DNA of 64,000 nt from contig JADJJL010000001.1 of NCBI GenBank assembly GCA_016710265.1, forward strand, positions 558,001 to 622,000, read 5' to 3'. The DNA is from Saprospiraceae bacterium (GTDB lineage: Bacteria > Bacteroidota > Bacteroidia > Chitinophagales > Saprospiraceae). Positions 51,986 through 62,100 of the stretch are shown here, piece after piece (the first letter of the stretch is position 1; the number at the start of each line of letters is the position of its first letter). The notes under the pieces were generated by a model. The model was given only the letters and a program-made list of their open reading frames with translations. It ran no database searches and was not told the DNA's origin. A program made the translations under genes and the position numbers.

Positions 51986-53416
51986 ATAAATATTACAATA
52001 AATATTCTGACTGTATTCTGCATTTTAATTTTTCTGACTTCATCAAACATTTATTCTCAAATAATAGTAGCCGGAGGTAGACATTCACTAATCATTTGCG
52101 AGGACCAAACAGTTCAATCCTGGGGTTACAACGGTTATGGTCAATTAGGAACAGGAAATCTGACGGAACAACATTCTGGCCATGAAGTTATGGGAATGAC
52201 AAATGTGAAAGGAGTGGCTGCCGGCTTATTTCATTCTATTTTTATTAAAAACGATGGTACGGTGTGGACTTGCGGAAGAAACAACTTGGGTCCCTTGGGC
52301 AATGGAAACAATAGCGATCAATTAATTCCGGTACAAATCATTGGCCTTTCTGATATCATTCAGGCTGCTGGAGGTGGAGAACATTCATTATTTTTAAAAG
52401 CAGACGGCACAGTCTTTTCATGCGGACTAAATTCTTCCGGACAATTGGGTGACGGAAATAATTCTAATAAAAATATTCCTGTTAAATTAAACGGGCTAAC
52501 AAACATTGTTCAAGTAGCTGCGGGCGCTGAATTTTCTCTCTTTTTAGAAAATGATGGTTCAGTCTGGGCCTGTGGTCACAATGGTTATGGACAATTTGGA
52601 AATGCAACCAATACATCTAGTAAAATTCCAATAAAAATAAATAATTTATCCGACATCTCATTCATATCTGCGGGTGAGTGGCATTCTATTTTTGTTAAAA
52701 AAGATGGCACTGTTTTTACTTCTGGTCGAAACCAATATGGTCAATTAGGAGATGGCACAACCAACAACAATTTAATGGCAACTCAAATATCATCATTATC
52801 CAATGTCATCCAAGCTGAAGCAGGAGGAATTCATTCTGTATTTGTAAAATCAGATGGCACAGTTTGGTCATGCGGATTAAACAGTGGTGGTAATAATGAT
52901 GGGCAGTTGGGTGATGGAACAACCATCGACAGGCTGATTCCTGTGCAAGTTATTTCTTCCTGGACCAACGGAAATATTATTTGCGCAGAGGCAACCAGAG
53001 AACATTCTCTTTACTTAAAAAATGATGGTCAGGTTTGGGCCAGCGGGCGAAATAATTATGGTCAATTGGGATATGGTTCATTCACCAATTTGAACTCAAG
53101 CATCTCAGTTCACTCTAATAAAATATGCTCAGTCTTACTTTCTTCTCTCAATCAAAATCAATTAAAAAATCAAATCATATCCTATTTTCCAAATCCTACT
53201 TCATCATATATCAATTTACATTCTACAAAAGAATTAACCGATGCAAGCATTAATATTTACAATACTTTTGGAAAATTAATCAAACAAATAAATTCTATTC
53301 AAGGATATGAGATCACAATATTCTCAGATGATTTATTTGCAGGAATATATTTTCTGCAATTAATAGAAGATCATAAAATAATCTCCACCCATAAAATAAT
53401 TATTAGCAATCCGTGA
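51986..53416 (+). CDS. RCC1-repeat secreted protein with T9SS sorting domain; no clear ATG start
   Basis: The first in-frame ATG is at 52190, but the frame is open back to 51980 and encodes a clear signal peptide (ILTVFCILIFLTSSNIYSQ) plus the first RCC1 repeat (GGRHSLIICEDQTVQSWGYNGYGQLG). So the gene must start upstream, at a non-ATG codon or an ATG lost to ATA at 51986. At least six RCC1 repeats follow (HSIFIKNDGTVWTCGRNN, HSLFLKADGTVFSCGLNS, and so on), predicting a seven-bladed propeller. The end (ISYFPNPTSSYINLHS ... GIYFLQLIEDHKII) is a T9SS sorting domain. Confidence 0.7.
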   Translation: MNITINILTVFCILIFLTSSNIYSQIIVAGGRHSLIICEDQTVQSWGYNGYGQLGTGNLTEQHSGHEVMGMTNVKGVAAGLFHSIFIKNDGTVWTCGRNNLGPLGNGNNSDQLIPVQIIGLSDIIQAAGGGEHSLFLKADGTVFSCGLNSSGQLGDGNNSNKNIPVKLNGLTNIVQVAAGAEFSLFLENDGSVWACGHNGYGQFGNATNTSSKIPIKINNLSDISFISAGEWHSIFVKKDGTVFTSGRNQYGQLGDGTTNNNLMATQISSLSNVIQAEAGGIHSVFVKSDGTVWSCGLNSGGNNDGQLGDGTTIDRLIPVQVISSWTNGNIICAEATREHSLYLKNDGQVWASGRNNYGQLGYGSFTNLNSSISVHSNKICSVLLSSLNQNQLKNQIISYFPNPTSSYINLHSTKELTDASINIYNTFGKLIKQINSIQGYEITIFSDDLFAGIYFLQLIEDHKIISTHKIIISNP

Positions 53417-54186
53417 AAAAAAATGTCGAAAAGAAGTAAGCCTTCTAAAACTTGAATCTTTTCAGGATTAGAAAATTGTAGAGATGAAACTATACAATGT
53501 TATTGGAAAGTATTAAATCTTTTTAAGCGAAATTAAAAGAGCCTGGATTTTAGAGCCGGCCAGGGCTTTGAGCTGGACCATCCACGAATGCCGCGCCGTG
53601 CTAAAAACTGGTTTGAGCACCATGAACGCAGTGAAGTATCTTGCCTTTCAAAACCAGCGGCCCCAAACAGGCAGATTTTGGCTAAGTAAATTTTCAAATA
53701 GAGGATATTTTAACTTAGATAAATATCAAAAAGAAAACCTATTTTTGTCGCTTACGAGAATATTAGTTTAGTTTGAATTACGCCACATGCTTAATTGGAA
53801 AGCCTGAATATCTTTAGCGACAAAATCGACAGTAAGAATATAACAGGTTTCTTTAGAAAAAGATTAATTGACAAAAACAACCTGCACTAGCTGCGTGTCC
53901 GCAAGCTTACTTAGCAAGGTTTAGCGTTTTGCTACTTTCCATGTTGGTTAGCAACGATAGAAGATAAATTTTCGGCTGAATGATCTTGCATTAAATTAAT
54001 TTTAAATGATTAATGACAGAAAGGCTTAATTCGTAAAAAATCGGGGACTGTTCGCTTACGCGTTCCCTCACTTTGCGTAAACAAAATGCATGGAAGTTGG
54101 ACAAAAGAAGTTGATAAATATCCGTAAAATTAATGACATGAATCGTTCATTACAACTATCCACAAGCCTGCTAAAATAATTCCAAA
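53417..54186. other. 770-nt non-coding region with a GC-rich island
   Basis: No convincing gene. About 53540-53690 is clearly richer in G and C than its surroundings and contains GAGCCGGCCAGGGC and a GTGCT ... AGCAC inverted repeat. A 67-residue open frame there (53568-53771) has no recognisable protein character. Perhaps the relic of a mobile element or a structured RNA. Confidence 0.4.
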
Positions 54187-56478
54187 CTATCTAATCAATG
54201 TCAAATCTCCAGATGCTTGAAACTTCCGCCAGTTACCCTGCTCATCATATCCTTCATATTGGACCACATACACATAAACCCCCGGCATCATCCGCTCTCC
54301 TTGAAAATTTCCATCCCATTCAAGTACGGCTCCATTCGAAGAAAATATTTGTTCTCCCCAACGACTGTAAATTTTTAATTCCGGATTTTCCACATATTCA
54401 AAAATACCCGTAAAAAAATCGTTGATCCCATCTGAATTGGGAGAAAATACATTGGGAAAAATCACATTGGCTGGACATTTTTCCAGAACCAACAAAGTAT
54501 CATATCCACTACAGCCATAGACATTGGTCAATTGGATACTATATTGTCCACCTCTTAGAATATCCCTCATAGCAAAAGTGGAGCCATCTTCCCATTCTAT
54601 CGCTTCGTTAGATTGAATCGTCAGCGTTAAGCTTTCTTTATACGGACAAAAATGCCGGTCCTCACCAAGATCTGGAATTGGATTTTCAACCACCACAATT
54701 TTAATGGAAGTCGGATAAGTTTTACATCCAAAATAGTTTCCGACCACACTGTATTGACCTGCTTGCTCCGCTTTGACATTTTTAAATTCAAGCCAGGCAT
54801 GTTCGGATTGAAAATCATTGGGTCCCGTCCATTGGTATTCAGCTCCATCTACATCCATTGCTCTGAGTACAATGGTTGATCCTTCGCAGACAAGAGTGTC
54901 CGGAGAAGTCTGTAGTGGCCTTCTCAAACTTATTTCTATTTCTTTGGTCAATGAGTCAATGGTTCCCACACAAATGTCTTCCACCCAAAGGCGCACGGTA
55001 TATTTTCCCAAAGACTTATAAAGATGCTTAAATCGATGTTGAGAGGATTTAGAACCATCTCCCAGGTCCCATCTCACTTTAAATCTATTTTCTGGCAATC
55101 CAGATACAAATAAAATAGAATCTCCCAAGCACGCACCTGCATCAGATTGCACGCTATTGATTTTGTAAAAATTAGCACCACCGCCGTAAGCATAGGATTC
55201 TGCTTGTCCATAACCATATGCAGATGCGATAAGTCCGCAACCTCCTGCCAACAAAGTATGGGCTCCTTGTGCAACTTCGATCGTGGCATACACAAATTCA
55301 TTTTGAGCACCCATCTTATTAAAGCTTGCATTGAAGCTAAATAATTCTCTGCCATCAATTCTCAGTGATGCGCTGTCCTGCGATCTCATGATGATGTTGA
55401 GAAAATGTCGATATATATTTTGAAAACGAGTATTAAATAAGGTCACCGTATCCCGGAATTGAGCGGTGCTATTGAGCATCAGCATAGATGGGTCTCCTAA
55501 ACCATTCAGTCCATTACACAAACCACCCACCAGGTAATGGGCCACATTCACCGGTTTATCTGATTTAATGAGGCTCGCTCTGTTGAATAGTTTAAATTCT
55601 CTCCACTCTCCTCTATTCAATTGATATGAAAATAATATATTTCCTGTATTGTTTTCAACTCTCACATTGGTCTGGTCTTCTGAAGCAATCACACGATAAA
55701 TATCCTCAGAAGTAAGTGCAGATGGCGCAGATACAAACTCTTTTCCCCAAGTTTCGATGGGATACATTTGTTCAAGAAGATTGTCTTGATTGCCACAACC
55801 ATTGGGTACCTGGGTCCATCGATTTCCACTAAAAACTGCAATGGGTTTGTCGGATGAAATATAACTTCCGCTTAAATCTTGAGAGACGTTTGCTCCCTGA
55901 ACCTGATAACTTTGACCTTGGTCCAATACGATGGAATGACTGCTCCCTTTTAATCGTCCCCCTTCGGTATTTGCATTGGTTGTAATCCTTATATTCGTTT
56001 GGTTTTCGGTAGCCACCACCACAAATTCCGTTGGATAATGGTCGTCACTGTTTTGATAGGCTGAATAGCTCATGGTAAAATATTCCTTTCCCAAAGCAGT
56101 AACCGGTAAAACTAAGGCTGCGTCAGACCTAAAATCATTGTATTGGTGAATGTATGCTGAAGACGCTTGGCCGGTCCTTAATACGACTGCGGTCCACAAA
56201 ATATTTTCAGACCCAAGGTTTTCACATTCTGAAGGCAATGCCAAGGTGACGATGCCATTTGCAGGAATGTCTAAATTTCTAGTCCATCCACTACCCGGTA
56301 TGGTCACAGTGCCGGTGGTATTGTACTTTGAAGTCACCATCAGCATTCGGTTGTTGCTCCTATCTCTGTGTTCCATAAAACTAAACCAAAATTCAGTTCC
56401 TTCATTGGATTGACTCCACAACTCCTGTTGGAACTGGAATAGGGTGCAAATCAATAAAAGAGGATATAATTTTCTCAA
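54187..56478 (-). CDS. Large surface protein: IgGFc-binding-like, PKD and CHU_C (T9SS type B) domains
   Basis: 763 residues. Signal peptide (LLLICTLFQFQQELWSQ). The N-terminal ~430 residues, with STEFWFSFM-like GTEFWFSFMEHRD, SSAYIHQYNDFRSDAALVLPVTALG and SSDKPIAVFSGNRWTQVPNGCGNQDNLLEQMYP, match the IgGFc-binding N-terminal domain. A PKD domain (RWDLGDGSKSSQHRFKHLY) and an Ig-like domain follow. The end, IFPNVFSPNSDGINDFF ... LKIYSRWGEQIF ... WDGNFQGERMMPGVYVYVV, is a gliding-motility CHU_C domain, a type B T9SS signal. Probable adhesin. Confidence 0.88.
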   Translation of the reverse strand: MRKLYPLLLICTLFQFQQELWSQSNEGTEFWFSFMEHRDRSNNRMLMVTSKYNTTGTVTIPGSGWTRNLDIPANGIVTLALPSECENLGSENILWTAVVLRTGQASSAYIHQYNDFRSDAALVLPVTALGKEYFTMSYSAYQNSDDHYPTEFVVVATENQTNIRITTNANTEGGRLKGSSHSIVLDQGQSYQVQGANVSQDLSGSYISSDKPIAVFSGNRWTQVPNGCGNQDNLLEQMYPIETWGKEFVSAPSALTSEDIYRVIASEDQTNVRVENNTGNILFSYQLNRGEWREFKLFNRASLIKSDKPVNVAHYLVGGLCNGLNGLGDPSMLMLNSTAQFRDTVTLFNTRFQNIYRHFLNIIMRSQDSASLRIDGRELFSFNASFNKMGAQNEFVYATIEVAQGAHTLLAGGCGLIASAYGYGQAESYAYGGGANFYKINSVQSDAGACLGDSILFVSGLPENRFKVRWDLGDGSKSSQHRFKHLYKSLGKYTVRLWVEDICVGTIDSLTKEIEISLRRPLQTSPDTLVCEGSTIVLRAMDVDGAEYQWTGPNDFQSEHAWLEFKNVKAEQAGQYSVVGNYFGCKTYPTSIKIVVVENPIPDLGEDRHFCPYKESLTLTIQSNEAIEWEDGSTFAMRDILRGGQYSIQLTNVYGCSGYDTLLVLEKCPANVIFPNVFSPNSDGINDFFTGIFEYVENPELKIYSRWGEQIFSSNGAVLEWDGNFQGERMMPGVYVYVVQYEGYDEQGNWRKFQASGDLTLIR

Positions 56479-56726
56479 GATTTGGTGTTTAACAACAGTA
56501 AATATAACTCCTAAAATCGGATTTTATTAGTCTCATCCTACTTCCGGGTCGGCATAAATTTTGAATATAAGTTTGTCATCATATCTAATGCAAAAATTTA
56601 TGACTTGGTTTTTATCCTTGAATGTCATTTTTTACAATTTAATAATATAATGATAATCAAGCATATATATTCAAGAATGAAATTTTTTTCGATTAAATAT
56701 TAAAAAAATCAACATTCTTTAAAAAT

Positions 56727-56742
56727 TGGCAAGGTTTATGCA
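56727..56742 (+). promoter_or_regulatory. Candidate sigma-54 promoter (-24/-12)
   Basis: TGGCAAGGTTTATGCA against the consensus TGGCAC-R-N4-TTGC(A/T): GG and GC are at the correct spacing, and 9 of the 11 specified positions match. A start would be near 56753. No sigma-54 activator gene is in the window. Confidence 0.5.
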
Positions 56743-56752
56743 TATATGTGAA

Positions 56753-56845
56753 GTATCAGAGCAATCTGGTAAGTATCCAAGAAATTAGATACAACAATTT
56801 CTGAGATCGGTTCGCTGGGGGGTATGAGCCGATCTCTTTTTTTTT
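56753..56845 (+). ncRNA. Candidate sigma-54-dependent small RNA
   Basis: About 93 nt between the sigma-54-like box and a terminator. It holds a perfect 7-bp hairpin AGAAATT / AATTTCT (56780-56802) directly followed by the terminator stem. No open frame of useful size is inside. It lies alone between two minus-strand genes, as expected for an independent sRNA. Confidence 0.5.
56803..56845 (+). terminator. Intrinsic terminator of the candidate small RNA
   Basis: An 11-bp stem GAGATCGGTTC / GAGCCGATCTC (one G-U pair) with a 12-nt loop containing six G, followed by nine T. Confidence 0.85.
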
Positions 56846-56981
56846 ATCCTTACCTCAAATACATCCTATTAATTAAAGTCAACATGGGATTTGATGTACC
56901 TATTAAAATTGCCCTTTAAACACTCATTTGGTTAAAAATATACTTTGGTAAAAACCAATTTTTAAAAATATACAACTAGTC

Positions 56982-58004
56982 CTAAAAATGAACCCAACCC
57001 TGGGCTTCCAAAGGATGTTCCTTGCCCGAACCGGTTTTTAATTTGATACCTTCTACTGCTGGCAAAATTTCTCCAACATAGCTAAAGCCCGGTAAATATT
57101 GAATCTTTGGGTATTCCAAAGGATCCACACACAAGAGTAATTCGTAATCTTCACCACCGTTTAAAGCGCAAACTGAGGGATCTAGATTAAATTCCATGGC
57201 CAAGGCCTTGGAATCAGGATGAATGGGAAGCAACTGATCTTCTATTACGGCGCCAACTCCAGATTTTCGACAAATATGCATAAGATCTGATGAAAGACCA
57301 TCAGAGAGATCGATCATGGCGGTGGGTTTGACTCCCACTCGGTCCAATAAACTGATAATGTCTTTGCGCGCTTCTGGTTTCAAAAATCGTTCAACAGTGT
57401 ATTTATGCTGGTCCAATTGAGGAGTGATTTTGGGGTCTGAAAGAAATATTAATTTTTCACGTTCAAGCAATTGAAGTCCTAAATACGCTCCACCCAAATC
57501 ACCTGTCACCACGATATAATCTCCAGGTTTGGCACCAGAGCGATAGGCTATTTTTTCAGGTTTTTGTCTTCCAAGGACGGTCACAGAAATAATTAATCCT
57601 TTTTGGGAGCTACTGGTATCTCCACCGATTAAATCTATCTTGTAAATATCGCAGGCCGTTTTTATCCCTCTGTAAAGTTCTTCCAAAGCTTCCACAGAAA
57701 ATCGATTAGACATGGCAATAGAAACCGTGATTTGTTCTGCCACTCCATTCATTGCACAGATGTCTGAGACATTACTGACGACCGCTTTATATCCTAAATG
57801 TTTCAAAGGAAAATACATCAGGTCAAAATGGATGCCTTCCACCATTAGATCTGTACTCACCAATAAATCCTGATCACCATGAAAAACCACCGCTGCATCA
57901 TCTCCTATGGATGTCTTGGTGGAATCGTGGTGAATTGAAAAGGCTTCTGTCAAATGATCTATCAGCTTAAATTCTCCAAATTGGGTGACTTCAGTTTGCG
58001 ACAT
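56982..58004 (-). CDS. thiL: Thiamine-monophosphate kinase
   Basis: 340 residues from the ATG at 58004 (MSQTEVTQFGEFKLIDHL); an in-frame ATG at 58058 would lie inside the upstream gene. TSIGDDAAVV, LLVSTDLMVEGIHFDL, GGDTSSSQKGLIISVTVLG, DLGGAYLGL and DLSDGLSSDLMHIC are diagnostic for ThiL, which phosphorylates TMP to thiamine diphosphate with ATP. It starts 4 nt after the pseudouridine synthase gene, so the two are co-transcribed. Confidence 0.95.
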   Translation of the reverse strand: MSQTEVTQFGEFKLIDHLTEAFSIHHDSTKTSIGDDAAVVFHGDQDLLVSTDLMVEGIHFDLMYFPLKHLGYKAVVSNVSDICAMNGVAEQITVSIAMSNRFSVEALEELYRGIKTACDIYKIDLIGGDTSSSQKGLIISVTVLGRQKPEKIAYRSGAKPGDYIVVTGDLGGAYLGLQLLEREKLIFLSDPKITPQLDQHKYTVERFLKPEARKDIISLLDRVGVKPTAMIDLSDGLSSDLMHICRKSGVGAVIEDQLLPIHPDSKALAMEFNLDPSVCALNGGEDYELLLCVDPLEYPKIQYLPGFSYVGEILPAVEGIKLKTGSGKEHPLEAQGWVHF

Positions 58005-58008
58005 AATT

Positions 58009-58683
58009 TTAGCTGGATTTAGTTGAACTGGGAATATTGATCTGTGGCCAAATATCAAGACTTGGCAGTGGAGCCTCCAATTGAATTTTGACTCCTGTCA
58101 CCGGATGGGGAAATTCTATTTTCCAGGCGTGAAGGCCAATGGATCGATCCTTATTGGCTCTTCTTGCACCATACTTCACGTCTCCCTTGATGTGTAGCCC
58201 AACTGCAGCCAGTTGGCAACGGATTTGATGAAAACGGCCAGTACTGGTGGTTATTTTAAGCACTGAGTATCGCTCCAAATTAAGTACTACTTCATAAATT
58301 AATGAAGCTAGTTTTGCTTCAGGTTTATCTGAAACAAATGCTTTGTGAAGTTTTGCATCATGAATCAAGCGATGCTCGAGTTTCACAGGCTCTTTAGATG
58401 AACACAAAGGCACGATGGCAAGATATTCCTTGTACAATTTTTGATCATCCTGGATTGCTTGAAACAATGTTTGATCCTCAGGATTTTTACCAAAAATCAC
58501 TAGACCCGACACAGGCCTATCGATTCGGGTACAGGGATAAAGATTGTGCTTGGTATATGCACACAAAAGCCTGTACAGACTTGGATCTCCAGTCTTGTCT
58601 TCTTGCACAGGCATCAAAGGAGGTTTGTTGGCCACCAATAAATGACGATCCTTAAATATGATAAGCGATGAAATATCTGACAA
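58009..58683 (-). CDS. RluA-family pseudouridine synthase
   Basis: 224 residues, without an S4 domain. LLVANKPPLMPVQ, the catalytic TRIDRPVSGLVIFGK (Asp), YKEYLAIV and TTSTGRFHQIRCQLAAVGLHIKGDVKYG are the family blocks. Target (rRNA or tRNA uridine) cannot be deduced. Upstream partner of thiL. Confidence 0.92.
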   Translation of the reverse strand: MSDISSLIIFKDRHLLVANKPPLMPVQEDKTGDPSLYRLLCAYTKHNLYPCTRIDRPVSGLVIFGKNPEDQTLFQAIQDDQKLYKEYLAIVPLCSSKEPVKLEHRLIHDAKLHKAFVSDKPEAKLASLIYEVVLNLERYSVLKITTSTGRFHQIRCQLAAVGLHIKGDVKYGARRANKDRSIGLHAWKIEFPHPVTGVKIQLEAPLPSLDIWPQINIPSSTKSS

Positions 58684-58688
58684 TGGAA

Positions 58689-58826
58689 CTATTTTATTTC
58701 TTCGTAATCCGAATATTCTTTGGCAGAAGAAGATCGCTTTGGACCTGCATCCACGCGCTTTTTCTTCTGAAAAAACAACACATACAAACCGTAAGCCGCA
58801 AGTCCTAAAATGATAAAACGAATCAT
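58689..58826 (-). CDS. DUF4834-like small membrane protein
   Basis: 45 residues. An N-terminal membrane helix (IRFIILGLAAYGLYVLFF) is followed by a basic stretch QKKKRVDAGPKR and the acidic-aromatic end KEYSDYEEIK, the pattern of the DUF4834 family in Bacteroidota. It ends 6 nt before the pseudouridine synthase gene and is the first gene of that minus-strand operon, with a -7 box TATCTTTG (58845-58852) before its ATG. Confidence 0.7.
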   Translation of the reverse strand: MIRFIILGLAAYGLYVLFFQKKKRVDAGPKRSSSAKEYSDYEEIK

Positions 58827-58844
58827 ATATTCAAAAATGTGTGG

Positions 58845-58852
58845 CAAAGATA
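58845..58852 (-). promoter_or_regulatory. Promoter -7 element TATCTTTG (minus strand)
   Basis: An exact TAnnTTTG match on the minus strand, 18 nt before the start of the DUF4834-like gene; it would drive that gene, the pseudouridine synthase and thiL. Confidence 0.5.
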
Positions 58853-59167
58853 ATGAAATCACGCATAAAAGGCTTGGGGAATTGCCTTATTGCGAAATGG
58901 TTCGGGTGGTGGTCCTACAAATATTATAAAAACAAAAATAGATCGTCGGCTAGGCTTAAAAAAATCCTGAAGTGGCCAAATTCATTACTTTAATTAACTT
59001 TATTCAAATAATAATATAGATCCATAATAAAACACAAGAACCTGTGGTTTACTTTACTTCTAGTAGGCTTTGAGATGCCTATTTGGTGAATTGCAATAAA
59101 TAGCTATTTTTACATGTTCATTTTTGATATATTATTTCATTTTTAATTTATAAGTAACTGAATACTA
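58853..59167. other. Intergenic region between divergent operons
   Basis: A/T-rich, about 315 nt. No gene, hairpin or clear TAnnTTTG box for the DUF2723 gene was seen. Confidence 0.4.
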
Positions 59168-62100
59168 ATGAGTCTTGCATTGAATAGGGTTAATTTGACA
59201 GGTTGGTTGGTTTTTCTAATCACATTTATTGTTTACTTTTTTTCTGTGGAAAGAACCGGAAGCCTTTGGGATTGTGGAGAATTCGTCCTGGGAGCTTACA
59301 AACTTCAGGTCGTCCACCCGCCTGGAGCTCCTTTGTTTTTGATCATAGGGAGAATGTTTACATGGGTAGCCACCGTGTTTTCTGATAATCCTTCAGACAT
59401 AGCCTTTTCGGTGAATCTGATGTCCGGCATGTGTTCTGCTTTTGCAGCCATGTTTATTTGTTGGACCACCATCATTTTTGCCAAAATCTTACTGTATGGC
59501 AGGAACCGCGATGCAGAAGCAAGCAATGATTTTGCGGTAATGGGAGCTGGCTTGGTCGCAGGACTTACGACTGCTTTTGCGACTTCTATCTGGTTTTCAG
59601 CGGTAGAAGGTGAGGTATATTCAATGTCCACCATGTTTACCTGTATGACCTTGTGGGCTGCCGTCAAATGGTATTATTTGCCAAATGAACCAAAACACGA
59701 TCGTTGGTTAATATTTTCACTCTACGCAGCAGGGCTTTCTGTTGGAGTTCACTTATTGAGTTTGTTGGCATTTCCAACCATTGCCATTCTATACTATTAC
59801 AAAAAATACAATAAAATAAATTTCAAAGGTTTTGCAATTGCTGCATTTCTTGGAGTTGTAGCAGTTGTATTGTTTCAGTCGATCATCGTTTCCGGAATTC
59901 CATCTTTGTGGAGCATGTTTGAAATCTTTTGTGTCAACAGTCTGGGTATGCCCTTCCACTCAGGTTTAATTCCAACGGTCTTGTTGCTTTTTGGTGTTTT
60001 TTATTATGCACTAAATTACGCCAAGAAAAAGGGAAATGATTTGCTGTACAAAGTATTTTTTACTTTGATGTTGGTGACTATTTCTTACACGCCGGTAGGC
60101 GTGGTTTTGTTGAGGGCCATGGCCAACACTCCTATTAATATGAACAATCCGGATGATGTGGTGCGTTTATTACCATACATCAATCGCGAACAATACGGTG
60201 ATCGCTCTCTAACCAAAGGACCTCATTTTGATGCCAAACCCATTGACACCAAAACCTCCGACCGATATGGTCGAAAAGGAAACAAATATGTCGTGGTGGA
60301 TCGTAAGTTTGATTATGTGTTTGCAAAAAAAGATTTAATTTTTCTTCCTAGAATTAGTCACAGTGACCAAGGTAGAGTGCAGTTACACAGAATGTGGATG
60401 AATCATCTCACAGGTCGCTCAGAAGGTAAACCGGATATGGTCTACAATTTAAAATTTATGTGGTCCTATCAGTTTGGATGGATGTTTTGGAGATATTTCC
60501 ATTGGAATTTTATTGGCCGCCAAAATGGCGAACAAGGTTATTTCCCTTGGGATAAAAAAGATGGCCATTGGCTTTCAGGAATTAAAGCGATTGATGGAAG
60601 TAGATTATACAATCAAGATCAATTGCCAAGAGTGATCCGCGAAAATCAGGCAAGAAATACCTATTTCTTTTTACCATTTATTTTTGGTTTGTTTGGAGTA
60701 TTTTTTCATTTCAAAAAAGACCGAAACGATTTTCTTGCTTTGTTGGTCATGTGGTTGATTACAGGTTTAGGTCTCTGCTTTTTTAACAACTCGCCACCCA
60801 ACGAGCCTCGAGAAAGAGATTATGTTTTGGTAGGCTCTATTTTTACTTTTGCCATTTGGGTTGGCTTGGGTGTTTTGTTTATTGTAGATCTACTACGCAA
60901 TAAAATGAAAATGGCCAATCTACCTTCTGGAGTGATTGCAACGGTGATCATTTTATCCGCTCCGATCATCATGGGTTTCCAAAATTTTGATGATCAATCA
61001 AGAAATGGAATCACCGCAGCAAGAGATTATGCCATCAATATTCTAGAATCCTGCCAACCAAATTCCATCATTTTCACTTATGGAGACAACGATACTTATC
61101 CTGTTTGGTATGCACAAGAAGTAGAGGGTATCCGCAGAGATGTGAGGGTTATCAATTTAAGTTTAATTGCGGTAGATTGGTACATCGAATCTCAAAGAAG
61201 AAAAATTAATGATTCTCCTCCTATTAAAATGAGCATTCCTAAGGATCAATATCGCGGTCTTTTACGAAACCAGATTTTCTATTTCAATCCGGCGGGTGAA
61301 GGAGCTCCTGATACTGAAATGAATCTGGGAGGCTTACTTAAATTCTTAGGTGAAGATCACCCAATTTCTGCCGGAGGTGGAAGAGAATTTGAAACTTACT
61401 TGCCAACCAAAAAAGCTTACTTGGAAATCAACAGACAAAAAGCCATAGAATTGGGAATGATTGGACCAACAGACAGCAATGCAGTAGAACGTATTCCTAT
61501 AAATTTACCTGGCAGTTATATCACCAAAGACGATTTGGCGGTGCTCGATATTATTTATTCCAACATTCTGGATAGACCTATTTATTTCTCAGTCACCTGT
61601 CAGCAGGAAAAACTGATGGGTTTACAGGATTATATGAATTTAGAAGGTTTAGCATTACGCATTACACCACTCATGACACCAAGCGACCGCAGTTTATCGA
61701 TCTACGGTTCTGGAAGAATGGATGTGGAAAGAAGTTATGATGTGGTGATGAACAAGTATAAATGGGGAAATTTTGACAAGAAGAAATTGTATGTGGATCA
61801 TGCTTATGCTCCTAGTGTACAAGGATTGCGGATGATGATGATGAGACTGGGCTCCATTTTAGAAGGTCAAGGAGATACTGCACGAGCAGCAGCTGTGGCA
61901 AACAAGTATTTTGAATCTTTCCCGAATATGAATTTCCAATATGATATTCGCGTTATGCCATTTATCCAAATGTTGATTTCTGGTGGTAAATTAGACGATG
62001 CTAAAAAACATATGAAAATTCTTGCAGAGGAAATAGCGGACATGATGAATTTTTACAATTCACTTTCACCGGATGAACTCACTTCCAGTTTCCAACAGGA

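Larger units (their letters stand above)
56479..56981. other. Intergenic region holding a candidate small RNA locus
   Basis: No protein gene. The only clear signals are a sigma-54-like box at 56727, two hairpins and a strong plus-strand terminator ending at 56845, although no plus-strand coding gene lies upstream. Listed separately below. Confidence 0.6.

Noticed and set aside
53568..53771. 67-residue open frame in the GC-rich island
   Set aside because: No recognisable domain, no promoter or start context, and the amino-acid pattern looks like chance translation of a GC-rich non-coding tract.
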